This document shows positions 1 to 7,957 of a stretch of 64,000 bases of DNA, piece after piece. A model generated the notes under the pieces. It did not search any database, was not told where the DNA came from, and worked only from the letters and a program-made list of their open reading frames with translations. The translations under genes and the position numbers were made by a program. This DNA comes from Rhizobium sp. CFBP 8762 (GTDB lineage Bacteria > Pseudomonadota > Alphaproteobacteria > Rhizobiales > Rhizobiaceae). Position 1 is the stretch's first letter; each line of letters opens with the position of its first letter. The DNA is taken from assembly GCF_014841565.1 (NCBI RefSeq), contig NZ_JACYUD010000005.1, positions 1 to 64,000 on the forward strand, given 5' to 3'.

Positions 1-676
1 GCACAGTCATAACCAGAAGCAGAACAAGAACACGCAATGGCCAACGACCAAATGGGGAATGACAGCTGTTTTGACGATGGGAAAACGCCGCTGTAGTTCT
101 TCCATCAGTTCGCATGCATCATGACGCGATGCTTACCACTGCTTCGAACAAGGTGCATGCGGGCACGCAGGTCAAGGCAGGTTTACCCGGGAAGATATCG
201 GAAACGGTAGCATTCGAGGTTGCCTCAGTGCGCACGAGAAACTTCACGCCTTCGGGAAGTTCTGGTGTGCCAGATAGCGAAGACTTTCGTGAGCCATCCA
301 AGCAATTCCTGAATGCAACGCTCGCTCTTATCGGGGCCACACTTTGCCTTGACCTACGGAGAACTGATTACTCAGATTAGTCGTGAGCCACCTGCAAGCG
401 CAGTGCGGTGAAGCGCAAAATGCCTGCAAACCGCATCGTCCACAGAATAAAACAAAACCGAAGCAGTAATGTCTAAAACTCGCTCAAATTGCCGGAAAGG
501 TCAATGAAAGGGCCCCTGTTTTCCATCTCTCATCCCTCTATTGCCACTAACATAGTGTTTCAGCGTTTGAATAAACATTCTAATGTCGGCGAGGTTTGCG
601 CGTTTACCTTCCTTGAAAGTCAGCGATGACTGCTCCATTTTGCTTTTCTCAATAACAGTCGCTCAGGGGCACTTTC
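1..676. other. Intergenic stretch without a convincing gene; possible decayed fragment
   Basis: No reading frame here has the codon use, ribosome binding site or recognisable motifs of a gene. On the minus strand an open frame of 73 codons (340 to 119) ends at a stop. The overlapping frame below it stays open to about position 6 and encodes a plausible helix (ELMEELQRRFP). A one-base shift near 120 would join the two, so this may be the decayed 3' part of a minus-strand gene. I cannot name a family. From about 540 to 676 lies the leader of the cystine-type importer; no clear -35/-10 pair stands out. Confidence 0.35.
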
Positions 677-1447
677 ATGAACTGGTTCAAAACAATTTTG
701 GCTGTAGCTGCGGTTCAGTCTGCTATGATGAGTGTGAGTGTCGCTTCTGACCTTGCGGACATAAAAGCGGCCGGTGTGTTCAAGATCGGTACGGAAGGGA
801 CGTACGCGCCCTTCACATTTCATAACGCAGAAGGCCAGTTGGTTGGTTTTGATGTGGAGATCGGTCAGGCGCTTGCGGATAAGCTGGGTGTGAAGGCTGA
901 GTTTCTGGAAGGCAAGTGGGACGGTCTGATTGCCGGACTGGACGCCAAGCGCTATGACGCGGTCATCAATCAGGTTGGTATCACCGAAGCACGTCAAAAG
1001 AAATACGATTTCTCCGAGCCTTATATCGCCTCGAAGGCTGTTTTGATCGTCTCCGATGACAACACTGATATCAAATCCTTTGCTGACCTGAAGGGTAAGA
1101 GGTCTGCCCAATCGCTGACCAGCAATTTCGGCAAAATTGCCACTGAGAGTGGTGCGGAGCTTGTTGGCACCGATGGTTTCGATCAGTCGATCCAACTGGT
1201 GCTGACCGGACGGGCTGATGCAACGATCAACGATAGCTTGTCGTTCCTCGATTTCAAAAAGCAAAAGCCCGATGCGAAGGTGAAGATTGTTGCCGAGCAG
1301 GATAAGGCGGAAGTTTCCGGTGTTATTTTCCGCAAGGGCGAAGCCGACCTGCAAGAAGCACTGAATAAAGCACTTGCCGACATCAAGGCGGATGGTACGT
1401 ACGCAAAAATTTCAGATAAGTATTTCGGTCAGGATGTATCGAAATAA
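677..1447 (+). CDS. tcyJ: Periplasmic cystine/polar amino acid-binding protein of an ABC importer
   Basis: Family 3 solute-binding protein (SBP_bac_3) of 256 residues, the usual length. An N-terminal signal peptide (about residues 1-23, ending in SVAS) directs it to the periplasm. The body has the family landmarks GTYAPFTFHN, LVGFDVEIGQAL and GKWDGLIAGLDAKRYD, which resemble the E. coli cystine-binding protein TcyJ/FliY more than general amino acid binders. The ATG is preceded by a weak AGGGGC. It is followed by its permease and ATPase on the same strand, so it delivers substrate to that transporter. Cystine specificity is inferred from resemblance; another small polar amino acid is possible. 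Confidence 0.85.
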   Translation: MNWFKTILAVAAVQSAMMSVSVASDLADIKAAGVFKIGTEGTYAPFTFHNAEGQLVGFDVEIGQALADKLGVKAEFLEGKWDGLIAGLDAKRYDAVINQVGITEARQKKYDFSEPYIASKAVLIVSDDNTDIKSFADLKGKRSAQSLTSNFGKIATESGAELVGTDGFDQSIQLVLTGRADATINDSLSFLDFKKQKPDAKVKIVAEQDKAEVSGVIFRKGEADLQEALNKALADIKADGTYAKISDKYFGQDVSK

Positions 1448-1492
1448 ATCTGAAAGCTGCAATCTGGCTTTCGCTTGATGAAAGGCTGAAAC

Positions 1493-2173
1493 GTGCCGGA
1501 TTGGCTGCAATTGATGCTGGAATCGCTCCGCCCTCTTCTGATGGCGGGGTTGAAATTTACAATTCCTCTGACACTCCTGTCCTTTGTGTTGGGTTTGACA
1601 GTAGGCCTGCTTGTCGCAGTTATACGTCTGTTTGCGCCCCGTCCACTTGCTGCTTTGGTGCGCTTCTACGTCTGGATTTTTCGTGGAACACCGCTTCTGG
1701 TGCAACTGTTTTTGATTTTTTACGGCCTGCCTAGCATTGGGATCTTGCTGGATGCGTTTACGGCGGCATTGATTGGGTTCACACTGAATGTGGGAGCCTA
1801 TACGTCCGAAATCATCCGTGCCGCAATATCGGCTGTGCCAAAGGGGCAATGGGAGGCGGCCTACTCGATTGGCATGAATTGGCGCCAAGCGATGATGCGA
1901 ACCATTCTGCCCCAGGCAGCCCGTGTGTCCGTGCCACCCTTGTCCAACACATTTATTTCCCTCGTCAAAGATACATCGCTCGCGGCAGCAATCACGGTTC
2001 CGGAGCTGTTTCAAGTCGCACAGCGTATCGTTGCAACGAGTTATGAGCCGCTTATTCTGTATATCGAAGCTGCCTTGATCTATCTTGCCCTGAGTACAGT
2101 GCTTTCGGCGTTGCAAAATCGGCTTGAGCAGCGTTTTGCCCGGTATGGCGGATATCTGGAGGAGCGGGCATGA
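1493..2173 (+). CDS. tcyL: Cystine/polar amino acid ABC transporter permease
   Basis: Inner-membrane permease of the HisMQ/TcyL family (BPD_transp_1), 226 residues. The start is GTG with AAAGG upstream. Several hydrophobic segments are evident (about residues 15-45, 55-80, 85-110, 180-210). The EAA loop that contacts the ATPase reads roughly EAAYSIGMNWRQAMMRTILPQA. Only one permease gene is present, so the pore is presumably a homodimer, as in TcyL. The stop overlaps the ATPase start by four bases, indicating translational coupling. Confidence 0.87.
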   Translation: MPDWLQLMLESLRPLLMAGLKFTIPLTLLSFVLGLTVGLLVAVIRLFAPRPLAALVRFYVWIFRGTPLLVQLFLIFYGLPSIGILLDAFTAALIGFTLNVGAYTSEIIRAAISAVPKGQWEAAYSIGMNWRQAMMRTILPQAARVSVPPLSNTFISLVKDTSLAAAITVPELFQVAQRIVATSYEPLILYIEAALIYLALSTVLSALQNRLEQRFARYGGYLEERA

Positions 2174-2940
2174 TCGAACTGTCCCACATCGTCAAGCGGT
2201 TTGGCGACCTGACTGTGCTCAACGATATCAGTCTGCGTTTGGATGAAGGTGGCGTAACCGCTCTGGTCGGTCCCTCTGGCGGGGGCAAGAGCACATTGCT
2301 GCGCTGTATCAACCTGCTGGAGACACCAACCTCCGGTACCATTCGCATCGGCACGGAGAGCCAGACATTCAACGAGAACGTAAGGGTTGGTTTCCCCGAC
2401 ATTCAGCGTCTTCGTCGGCAGACGGGAATGGTGTTTCAGAACTTCCAGCTGTTTCCACATCAGACCGCTTTGGGAAATGTGATGGAAGGACTTGTGACGG
2501 TTTTGAAGTGGCCGAAAGCCAAAGCGCGAGAGCGTGCCTTGGAACTGCTGGAAAAGGTCGGCATGGGTCACAAGGTTGATGCATGGCCGTCAACCTTATC
2601 GGGCGGCCAGCAGCAGCGTGTTGCCATTGCGCGCGCGCTTGCCCCATCACCACGGGTTCTGTTGTGCGATGAGCCGACATCGGCGCTTGATCCCGAGCTG
2701 GCTGGTGAAGTGGTGGATGTCCTTTCGCGTTTGGCGACCGAGGGTACGACAATGGTGATCGCAACCCATGATCTTCGGCTTGCTTCCAGAATAGCAAGTA
2801 CTGTCATTTTTCTGGAAGCCGGGCAGGTGGTGGAAACAGGGCCTGCGCGCGCTTTGTTCGATCAGCCGCGAGAAGCCCGCACAAAACGTTTCATTTCGTC
2901 GCTCGGCGTCGGGTTTGAGGCAGATGCTTCGGGAATTTAG
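2170..2940 (+). CDS. tcyN: Cystine/polar amino acid ABC transporter ATP-binding protein
   Basis: Cytoplasmic ATPase of 256 residues that powers the importer encoded just upstream. Walker A is GPSGGGKST (about residues 35-43), the signature is LSGGQQQR, and Walker B is [12 protein letters not shown] followed by the switch histidine in ATHD. The family is the polar amino acid uptake ATPases (GlnQ/TcyN). The start codon sits in an ATGA overlap with the permease stop. It ends the operon; the next gene follows a new promoter and riboswitch. Confidence 0.87.
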   Translation: MIELSHIVKRFGDLTVLNDISLRLDEGGVTALVGPSGGGKSTLLRCINLLETPTSGTIRIGTESQTFNENVRVGFPDIQRLRRQTGMVFQNFQLFPHQTALGNVMEGLVTVLKWPKAKARERALELLEKVGMGHKVDAWPSTLSGGQQQRVAIARALAPSPRVLLCDEPTSALDPELAGEVVDVLSRLATEGTTMVIATHDLRLASRIASTVIFLEAGQVVETGPARALFDQPREARTKRFISSLGVGFEADASGI

Positions 2941-2982
2941 CCTCTTTATTTCGAGAATAGCTAAAATAGTTGAGTTTGTCGG

Positions 2983-3011
2983 TTGACAAGTGCTGATCGG
3001 TTTGGTGATCT
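2983..3011 (+). promoter_or_regulatory. Promoter of the tenA-thiY operon
   Basis: A consensus -35 (TTGACA, 2983-2988) is separated by exactly 17 bases from a -10-like TGATCT (3006-3011). Transcription would start near 3018, the first bases of the TPP riboswitch, which is the expected geometry. Confidence 0.6.
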
Positions 3012-3019
3012 CACACCAT

Positions 3020-3111
3020 CTTGACGGGGAGCCGGTACACTGGCTGAGATGGTGATGTGATTACCAAAACCCGCTGAACCTGATCCGGCTTGTACCGGCG
3101 TAGGAATCAAG
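3020..3111 (+). promoter_or_regulatory. TPP riboswitch (THI box) upstream of tenA
   Basis: The conserved thi-box blocks appear in order: GACGGGGAGCC (3023-3033), GGCTGAGA, ACCCGCTGAACCTGATCCGG, and a closing CCGGCGTAGGAA. The closing P1 helix is formed by CTTGA at 3020-3024 and TCAAG at 3107-3111. The gene follows within about 15-60 bases, so control is probably at translation initiation, with thiamine pyrophosphate repressing tenA-thiY. Confidence 0.95.
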
Positions 3112-3124
3112 CGTCCATTCGCTG

Positions 3125-3856
3125 GTGCATGAACCGGCAACGCCTGCTGCCACGTCTGCCCGCCGGGTAATGATAGTGACGGGCGCGATGGCGGGCACAC
3201 CTTTTGAACGACTGATTGCATCCTGCGTGGATGACTGGGCGCAGTACACCCAGCATGCGTTTGTCTGCCAGTTGGGGCAGGGCACGCTGTCCGCATCCGC
3301 CTTTCGGCATTATTTGCAGCAGGACTATCTTTTTCTCATCCATTTCGCGCGCGCCTGGGGCCTTGCTGTTTACAAGAGCCGGGGAATTGCCGAGCTTCGC
3401 GAGGCCTTGGGCAGTCTCAAAACCATTGTGGATGTCGAGCTTGGACTTCACGAGGCCTACTGCGCTGAATGGGGTATTTCGGAGCATGATCTCGCTTCAC
3501 TGGAGGAGGCCCGCCCGACCATCGCCTATACGCGCTATGTGCTTGATACCGGAAACCGTGGCGACCTCGTGGATTTGCATGTGGCACTGGCACCGTGCCT
3601 CATCGGCTATGGTGTTATCGCCAATTGGCTGGCGGATCAGCCGTGGACGCGCCTGGATGACAACGCCTACGCGCCGTGGATCGCGATGTACGCAGGCGCT
3701 GAGTTTCAGCACGCGATGCAGGTCGAGATCGATTGGCTGAACAGGCATTTGGCCGAAGTTTCACCGGCGCGATTTGCTGAACTTTCGCGTGTGTTTCGCG
3801 AAGCAACCCGGCTGGAAGCGGACTTCTGGCAGATGGGCCTCGATCTCATTGTTTGA
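3125..3856 (+). CDS. tenA: TenA-family aminopyrimidine aminohydrolase (thiaminase II)
   Basis: TenA/THI-4 helical-bundle protein that hydrolyses aminopyrimidine breakdown products of thiamine to HMP for salvage in the cytoplasm. The family cysteine lies in APCLIGYG and the conserved acidic residues in YAGAEFQ and near the C-terminus. The longest frame (243 residues) starts with GTG at 3125, only 13 bases after the riboswitch. Better matches to the usual TenA length come from ATG at 3170 or ATG at 3188 (MAGTPFERL), so the start is uncertain. It lies directly behind a TPP riboswitch and before the pyrimidine-binding protein ThiY. Confidence 0.9.
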   Translation: MHEPATPAATSARRVMIVTGAMAGTPFERLIASCVDDWAQYTQHAFVCQLGQGTLSASAFRHYLQQDYLFLIHFARAWGLAVYKSRGIAELREALGSLKTIVDVELGLHEAYCAEWGISEHDLASLEEARPTIAYTRYVLDTGNRGDLVDLHVALAPCLIGYGVIANWLADQPWTRLDDNAYAPWIAMYAGAEFQHAMQVEIDWLNRHLAEVSPARFAELSRVFREATRLEADFWQMGLDLIV

Positions 3857-3879
3857 CTATCAAGGATAAAGGATTGGCT

Positions 3880-4833
3880 ATGAAACTCGTTCGCAACTGG
3901 ATGGCGGGTACACTGATGGTGCTGGCTCCCGTGCTTTCAGCGCAACCCGTAGCAGCGGCTGAAAAGCTCACAGTCCTGCTGGAATGGTTCGTCAACCCGG
4001 ACCATGCGCCTCTGGTGGTCGCCAAAGAGCTGGGCCTGTTTGAAAAAGCTGGACTGGACGTGGAGCTTCTCCCACCTGCCGACCCTTCCGCGCCGCCCCG
4101 GCTGATTGCCGCGAAGCAGGCGGACATCGCGGTGCATTACCAGCCGAACCTCTATCTAGACCACGAAGCCGGTCTGCCTCTGGTGCGCTTTGGCACACTG
4201 GTGGAAACGCCCTTGAATACGCTAACGGTGCTGAAAGAAGGCCCGATCAAAACTTTGAGGGATCTTAAGGGCAAAAAGGTTGGTTACTCAGTCTCCGGTT
4301 TTGAAAATGCCTTGATGAACCGCATGATGACAGTTGCCGGATTGACCAAAGACGATGTGGAGATGGTCAACGTCAATTTTGCTTTGTCTGCATCACTTCT
4401 GTCGGGTCAGGTGGACGCAACAATCGGTGCCTACCGCAATTTCGAACTCACACAGATCAAGCTTGAAGGAAAGGAAGGGCTTGCCTTCTTCCCGGAAGAA
4501 CATGGTGTTCCTGTTTATGATGAGCTGATCTATGTGACGCACCGTGATAACTTGGCGGACGCCCGCTTGCCAAAATTTCTGGATGCTGTGGAGGAGGCTG
4601 CGATTTACCTGACAAACCATCCGGACCAAGCTTGGGGCCTATTTATCAAAGCCTATCCTGAACTGGATAATGCTTTGAACAAGCAGGCGTGGGCCGATAC
4701 TCTGCCACGTTTTGCCAAGCGGCCGGCTGCGTTGGATATAAAGCGCTATGCGCGCTTTGGCGCGTTTATGCAGGAGAGCCAATTGATCAAGGCGGCTCCC
4801 CCTGTGTCTGATATTGCCGCGGAACTGAAGTAA
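3880..4833 (+). CDS. thiY: Thiamine-precursor (formylaminopyrimidine/HMP) ABC transporter substrate-binding protein
   Basis: ThiY/THI5-like (NMT1 domain) periplasmic binding protein of 317 residues. The ATG at 3880 is chosen over an upstream TTG because AAAGGA precedes it and the signal peptide then begins correctly (MKLVRNWMAG, ending near AAA at about residue 27). Family landmarks are LLEWFVNPDHAPLVVAKE and GYSVSGFENA. It captures pyrimidine moieties of degraded thiamine for TenA and ThiD. Its permease, ThiX, is in the convergent operon. No ATPase (ThiZ) is present in the window. The stop is one base from the thiD stop. Confidence 0.88.
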   Translation: MKLVRNWMAGTLMVLAPVLSAQPVAAAEKLTVLLEWFVNPDHAPLVVAKELGLFEKAGLDVELLPPADPSAPPRLIAAKQADIAVHYQPNLYLDHEAGLPLVRFGTLVETPLNTLTVLKEGPIKTLRDLKGKKVGYSVSGFENALMNRMMTVAGLTKDDVEMVNVNFALSASLLSGQVDATIGAYRNFELTQIKLEGKEGLAFFPEEHGVPVYDELIYVTHRDNLADARLPKFLDAVEEAAIYLTNHPDQAWGLFIKAYPELDNALNKQAWADTLPRFAKRPAALDIKRYARFGAFMQESQLIKAAPPVSDIAAELK

Positions 4834-4834
4834 G

Positions 4835-5641
4835 TCAGGTGCCTGCTTTCCATACCGCATGAAAATGGTGAACCGGGCCACGCCCGGTTCCGATTTTCAA
4901 GGCATCTGCAGAGCTAAGAGCAGCGTGAAGGTAGGCTTTGGCTGATGCGACGGCATCCAGCAATGTCTGCCCGGACGCAAGACCGGCGGCAATGGCGGCG
5001 GATAAGGTGCAGCCGGTTCCATGATCATGCGTTGTATCCAGGCGCGGCGCGGTAAAGCGCTGCATCGATGTACCATCATACAGAAAATCCGTACTTTCTG
5101 CCCCGTGGCCGTGGCCGCCTTTGATCAGCACGGCCCTGGCACCCGCTGCAAGAATGAGCCGGGCTTGCCGCGCAATATCGGCCTCGGACTCAGCCATCGT
5201 ATCGTCAGCCAGAAGTGCCGCCTCCGGCAAATTGGGGGTCACGATCAGGGAAAGCGGTAACAATTCCCGGCGAAGTGCTGATATCGCATCTGCTTCTAGC
5301 AGCGTGTCTCCTGAGGTGGCAACCATCACAGGGTCTAGCACCACGAGGCGCTGCCAGTGACGAAGACGCTCGGCAATGACCTCAGCCGTCACAGCGCGTG
5401 ATACCATGCCAATCTTGATCGCCCCGACATCGAGATCGGACAGGACCGCATCGATTTGCGCGCCAATAATGCCGGGCGTCAGGTTTTCAATGGCTGTAAC
5501 ACCATGGGTATTCTGCGCTGTAATCGCAGTCAGTACGCTGGCGCCGTAGACGCCCAGTGCCGAGAAAGTCTTGAGATCGGCCTGAATTCCTGCGCCGCCG
5601 CCGCTGTCGGACCCGGCGATGGTGAGTGCAATGGCGGTCAT
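4835..5641 (-). CDS. thiD: Hydroxymethylpyrimidine/phosphomethylpyrimidine kinase
   Basis: ThiD, 268 residues, a cytoplasmic ribokinase-fold enzyme that phosphorylates HMP and then HMP-P to HMP-PP. The N-terminus shows the substrate-binding GSDSGGGAGIQADLKT, and the C-terminal anion-hole/catalytic motif reads HDHGTGCTLSAAIAAG, with the catalytic aspartate's usual neighbourhood intact. Its start overlaps the thiE stop by four bases, so it is the last gene of thiX-thiM-thiE-thiD and shares that operon's TPP riboswitch. Confidence 0.95.
   Translation of the reverse strand: MTAIALTIAGSDSGGGAGIQADLKTFSALGVYGASVLTAITAQNTHGVTAIENLTPGIIGAQIDAVLSDLDVGAIKIGMVSRAVTAEVIAERLRHWQRLVVLDPVMVATSGDTLLEADAISALRRELLPLSLIVTPNLPEAALLADDTMAESEADIARQARLILAAGARAVLIKGGHGHGAESTDFLYDGTSMQRFTAPRLDTTHDHGTGCTLSAAIAAGLASGQTLLDAVASAKAYLHAALSSADALKIGTGRGPVHHFHAVWKAGT
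4871..4889. terminator. Hairpin between convergent thiY and thiD (possible bidirectional terminator)
   Basis: A stem of eight pairs (AACCGGGC at 4871-4878 with GCCCGGTT at 4882-4889) lies inside the last codons of thiD. On the plus strand it is followed by CCGATTTTC. It could end tenA-thiY transcripts, but the T run is short and the hairpin is coding on the other strand. Confidence 0.3.
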
Positions 5642-6303
5642 GAGCGCTGCCTTTCGTCAAGAGCGGTATCAATAACGGAGCGGAGCCTGGCAGTGGCTTG
5701 GCCGCAATCCTCTGTGCGGAAGATGGCAGAGATCACGGCTACCCCATCCGCACCGGCGGCGATGATGGTGGGGGCGGTGGCCTCGTCGATCCCTGCAATG
5801 GCACCGATCGGAAGGCCGGGCTGTGCTGCGCGAATCAAGGTCGCAAGCGTTTTAAAGCCATCAATGCCCACCGGGATGTCCGGGTTCTGCTTGGAAATTG
5901 TTGCGAAAACACCGCCAATGCAGGCGTAGTCAATGTCAGCAACGGCGGCCAGGTCTGCGTCAGACTGGTTTTTGACGGTCAGGCCGATAATCATGTCAGG
6001 CCCTGCGATGCGGCGGGCATCCGCTGGCGAAAGGTCCTCGCGTCCGATGTGAATGCCATCCGCGCCCGCCGCAAGTGCGACATCCAGCCGATCATTGATC
6101 AACAGCGGAACCTGCGTGCCCGCCAGTGCTGCCCGAATGGCGCGGGCGCGGTCCACCATCTGCCGTGTGCTGGCGCTTTTATCGCGGTACTGGATCAGCG
6201 TGGCACCGTTTTCAGCGGCTTGGCGTGCCAGCTGCGGCAGTGCGTCCGGCCTGAGATTGTCTGCGTCCACCAATGCGTAAAGCCGAATGTCAGGCATGGC
6301 CAT
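5638..6303 (-). CDS. thiE: Thiamine phosphate synthase
   Basis: ThiE (TMP synthase), 221 residues, a TIM-barrel enzyme joining HMP-PP from ThiD and thiazole phosphate from ThiM to give thiamine monophosphate. Diagnostic motifs are TLIQYRDKSAS (pyrophosphate binding, about residues 34-45), LLINDRLDVALAAGADGIHIGREDL and AIAGID. It overlaps thiM upstream by 14 bases (or starts slightly inside if Met3 is used) and thiD downstream by four bases. Confidence 0.95.
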   Translation of the reverse strand: MAMPDIRLYALVDADNLRPDALPQLARQAAENGATLIQYRDKSASTRQMVDRARAIRAALAGTQVPLLINDRLDVALAAGADGIHIGREDLSPADARRIAGPDMIIGLTVKNQSDADLAAVADIDYACIGGVFATISKQNPDIPVGIDGFKTLATLIRAAQPGLPIGAIAGIDEATAPTIIAAGADGVAVISAIFRTEDCGQATARLRSVIDTALDERQRS

Positions 6304-7009
6304 GGATTAGCTGTCCTTTGTTAATGATGTCGTCGGGCGTCAGATAGTAGAGGGCATCGAGCAGAGCGGGGGCGAAGCTGCCCGGTCCGTGTGCGTACGA
6401 TGCGGCTTGTTCGGCGGCTATGCCCAAGGTGACCATTCCTGCGGCGGCAGCAGCCAAGCGGTCATCCGTTACCGTCATGAAGGCCGCAACCAGAGCGCCG
6501 GACAGGCAGCCCGTGCCGCTCACAGCGGCAAGCCATGGATGACCGTTGAGAACCTGAACCTGACGGTTGCCGAGGGTGATCCGGTCTTGTGCGCCTGTCT
6601 GAATATGAACGGTATCCGGCCGGGGGCTGAACAGGGCCATTTCGCTCATATTCCCGCGAATGGCAGCGGGTTGATTGGCCAGCAGCGCCGTCGCGAATGT
6701 CAGCCGGAGGGGCGAAACGTCACAAAATACCGGGTCCAGAACCCAAGGCTTGGGTTGTAGTGCCGCGAGACCAAGACCGATAGCCTGCTGCATTTCCGCT
6801 GTCAGGGTTCCCAGATTCACGAGCATGGCATCGGCACGGGCCGCAAAATCTGCGACTTCTTCTACACTGGCTGTCATGGACGGCGTTGCGCCAATGGCAG
6901 ACAGCCCATCGGCGGTCAGTTTTTGGGCCACCGTGTTCATCAGGCAGTGAATGCGCGGGCGCCGGGCGCGCAGGCGCTCCAGAAGCTGTGCCAGATCGTT
7001 CGGCGTCAT
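6290..7009 (-). CDS. thiM: Hydroxyethylthiazole kinase
   Basis: ThiM, 239 residues from the ATG at 7009 (a TTG 18 bases upstream is less likely because the ATG overlaps the thiX stop in the usual ATGA manner). It phosphorylates the salvaged thiazole alcohol. The family signatures IHCLMNTVAQKLTADGLSA and the catalytic cysteine motif AVSGTGCLSGALVAAF are present. There is no thiazole synthesis gene (thiG, thiH, thiS) in the locus, so the operon is for salvage rather than full synthesis. Confidence 0.94.
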   Translation of the reverse strand: MTPNDLAQLLERLRARRPRIHCLMNTVAQKLTADGLSAIGATPSMTASVEEVADFAARADAMLVNLGTLTAEMQQAIGLGLAALQPKPWVLDPVFCDVSPLRLTFATALLANQPAAIRGNMSEMALFSPRPDTVHIQTGAQDRITLGNRQVQVLNGHPWLAAVSGTGCLSGALVAAFMTVTDDRLAAAAAGMVTLGIAAEQAASYAHGPGSFAPALLDALYYLTPDDIINKGQLIHGHA

Positions 7010-7752
7010 GAAGTTTCCTTTTGCCAAGGGGCGACGGTACGGGCGAGTTCATCGACAAGAAAACGGAGGATGAGCGTGAGGGCGGCGAGGATTGCAAGTG
7101 TTGCAAACAGCATATCGGTCTGCATCCGGGCATTGGCGGTGACCATGGTAAAACCCAGGCCACCGGACGCACCCACCCATTCGCCAATCACTGCTCCCAG
7201 CGGCGCCAGAGGCGCTGCGACCCGGAGACCGGACATCAATCCCGGAATGGCCAAGGGAATGCGGATAAAACGGAACGTCTGAAACCGGCTTGCACCGAGA
7301 AGGGCCGAGGCTTCCAGCAGGTGCTGGTCTGTGCGGCGCAGTCCATCGGCAAAGGCGGAGGCGATGGGAAAGAAGATGATCAGCGTGGCCATGACGACTT
7401 TGGACGTGATACCAAAACCGAACCACAAAACCAGCAAGGGCGCGATTGCGAAAACGGGAAAGGCTTGCAAGGTTAGCAACAGAGGCCACACCACCGATCC
7501 CAAACGGGGGGATACGGTGATGGCAAGGGCCGTAGCAACGCCCAGAGCCGTACCGAAGGCCAGCCCAAGTATAATTTCTGTCAAGGTCGTAAGCGTTTGC
7601 CGTGCCAGAAAACCGGTCTGTGCGCCCAACACATCGGCAACCGCAAGCGGCGATGGCAGCATGTAACTCGGTGGTGCAACCACCAGCACCAGCGCTTGCC
7701 ATACCAGAATGACAACGATCATGCTGAACAGGGCGGACCGCAACAGGCGCAT
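7006..7752 (-). CDS. thiX: Thiamine-precursor ABC transporter permease
   Basis: Inner-membrane permease of the SsuC/TauC/ThiX family, 248 residues, with about six hydrophobic segments and a typical EAA loop (LLEASALLGASRFQTFRFIRIP, about residues 145-166). Its place as first gene behind a TPP riboswitch and in the locus with thiY assigns it to thiamine-pyrimidine import. The partner ATPase is not adjacent. An ATGA overlap couples it to thiM. Naming it ThiX rather than another SsuC-like permease rests on this context. Confidence 0.83.
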   Translation of the reverse strand: MRLLRSALFSMIVVILVWQALVLVVAPPSYMLPSPLAVADVLGAQTGFLARQTLTTLTEIILGLAFGTALGVATALAITVSPRLGSVVWPLLLTLQAFPVFAIAPLLVLWFGFGITSKVVMATLIIFFPIASAFADGLRRTDQHLLEASALLGASRFQTFRFIRIPLAIPGLMSGLRVAAPLAPLGAVIGEWVGASGGLGFTMVTANARMQTDMLFATLAILAALTLILRFLVDELARTVAPWQKETS

Positions 7753-7837
7753 TACTTGCTGTCCTGTACGCCTGATGGCTTCGATATTGTTACATGTGGT
7801 AGCGCATTCGCGTGCAGCGATCTGCTCATAGAGTGGC

Positions 7838-7919
7838 TCCGTTCCTACGCCGGCATGACCCGGATCAGGTTCAAGGGTCCAGCTTTCGCCATCTCAGCGC
7901 AACATGCGCTCCCCTCGGA
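7838..7919 (-). promoter_or_regulatory. TPP riboswitch (THI box) upstream of thiX-thiM-thiE-thiD
   Basis: Reading the minus strand, the thi-box blocks occur in order: GAGGGGAGCGC, GCGCTGAGATGG, GGACCCTTGAACCTGATCCGG, then ATGCCGGCGTAGGAA. P1 is the four-base helix of TCCG (7919-7916 on the minus strand) and CGGA (7841-7838). A leader of about 85 bases separates it from the thiX start and provides the expression platform. Confidence 0.95.
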
Positions 7920-7928
7920 TAGACTTTG

Positions 7929-7957
7929 TCTCTAGGCTGCGGCCTCCGTTTGGTCAA
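7929..7957 (-). promoter_or_regulatory. Promoter of the thiX-thiM-thiE-thiD operon
   Basis: On the minus strand, TTGACC (7957-7952) is followed after exactly 17 bases by TAGAGA (7934-7929), placing the start near 7922, just before the riboswitch. It overlaps the last codons of the upstream moeB-like gene, so moeB read-through and this promoter both feed the riboswitch. Confidence 0.6.

Noticed and set aside
114..380. 88-codon plus-strand frame near the window start
   Set aside because: No ribosome binding site or recognisable content; the composition of the minus-strand frame is at least as protein-like, and neither is convincing as a gene.
2170..2940. The cystine-type ATPase as the missing ThiZ
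   Set aside because: Its sequence belongs to the polar amino acid ATPases, it is translationally coupled to its own permease, and it lies upstream of the thiamine promoter and riboswitch.
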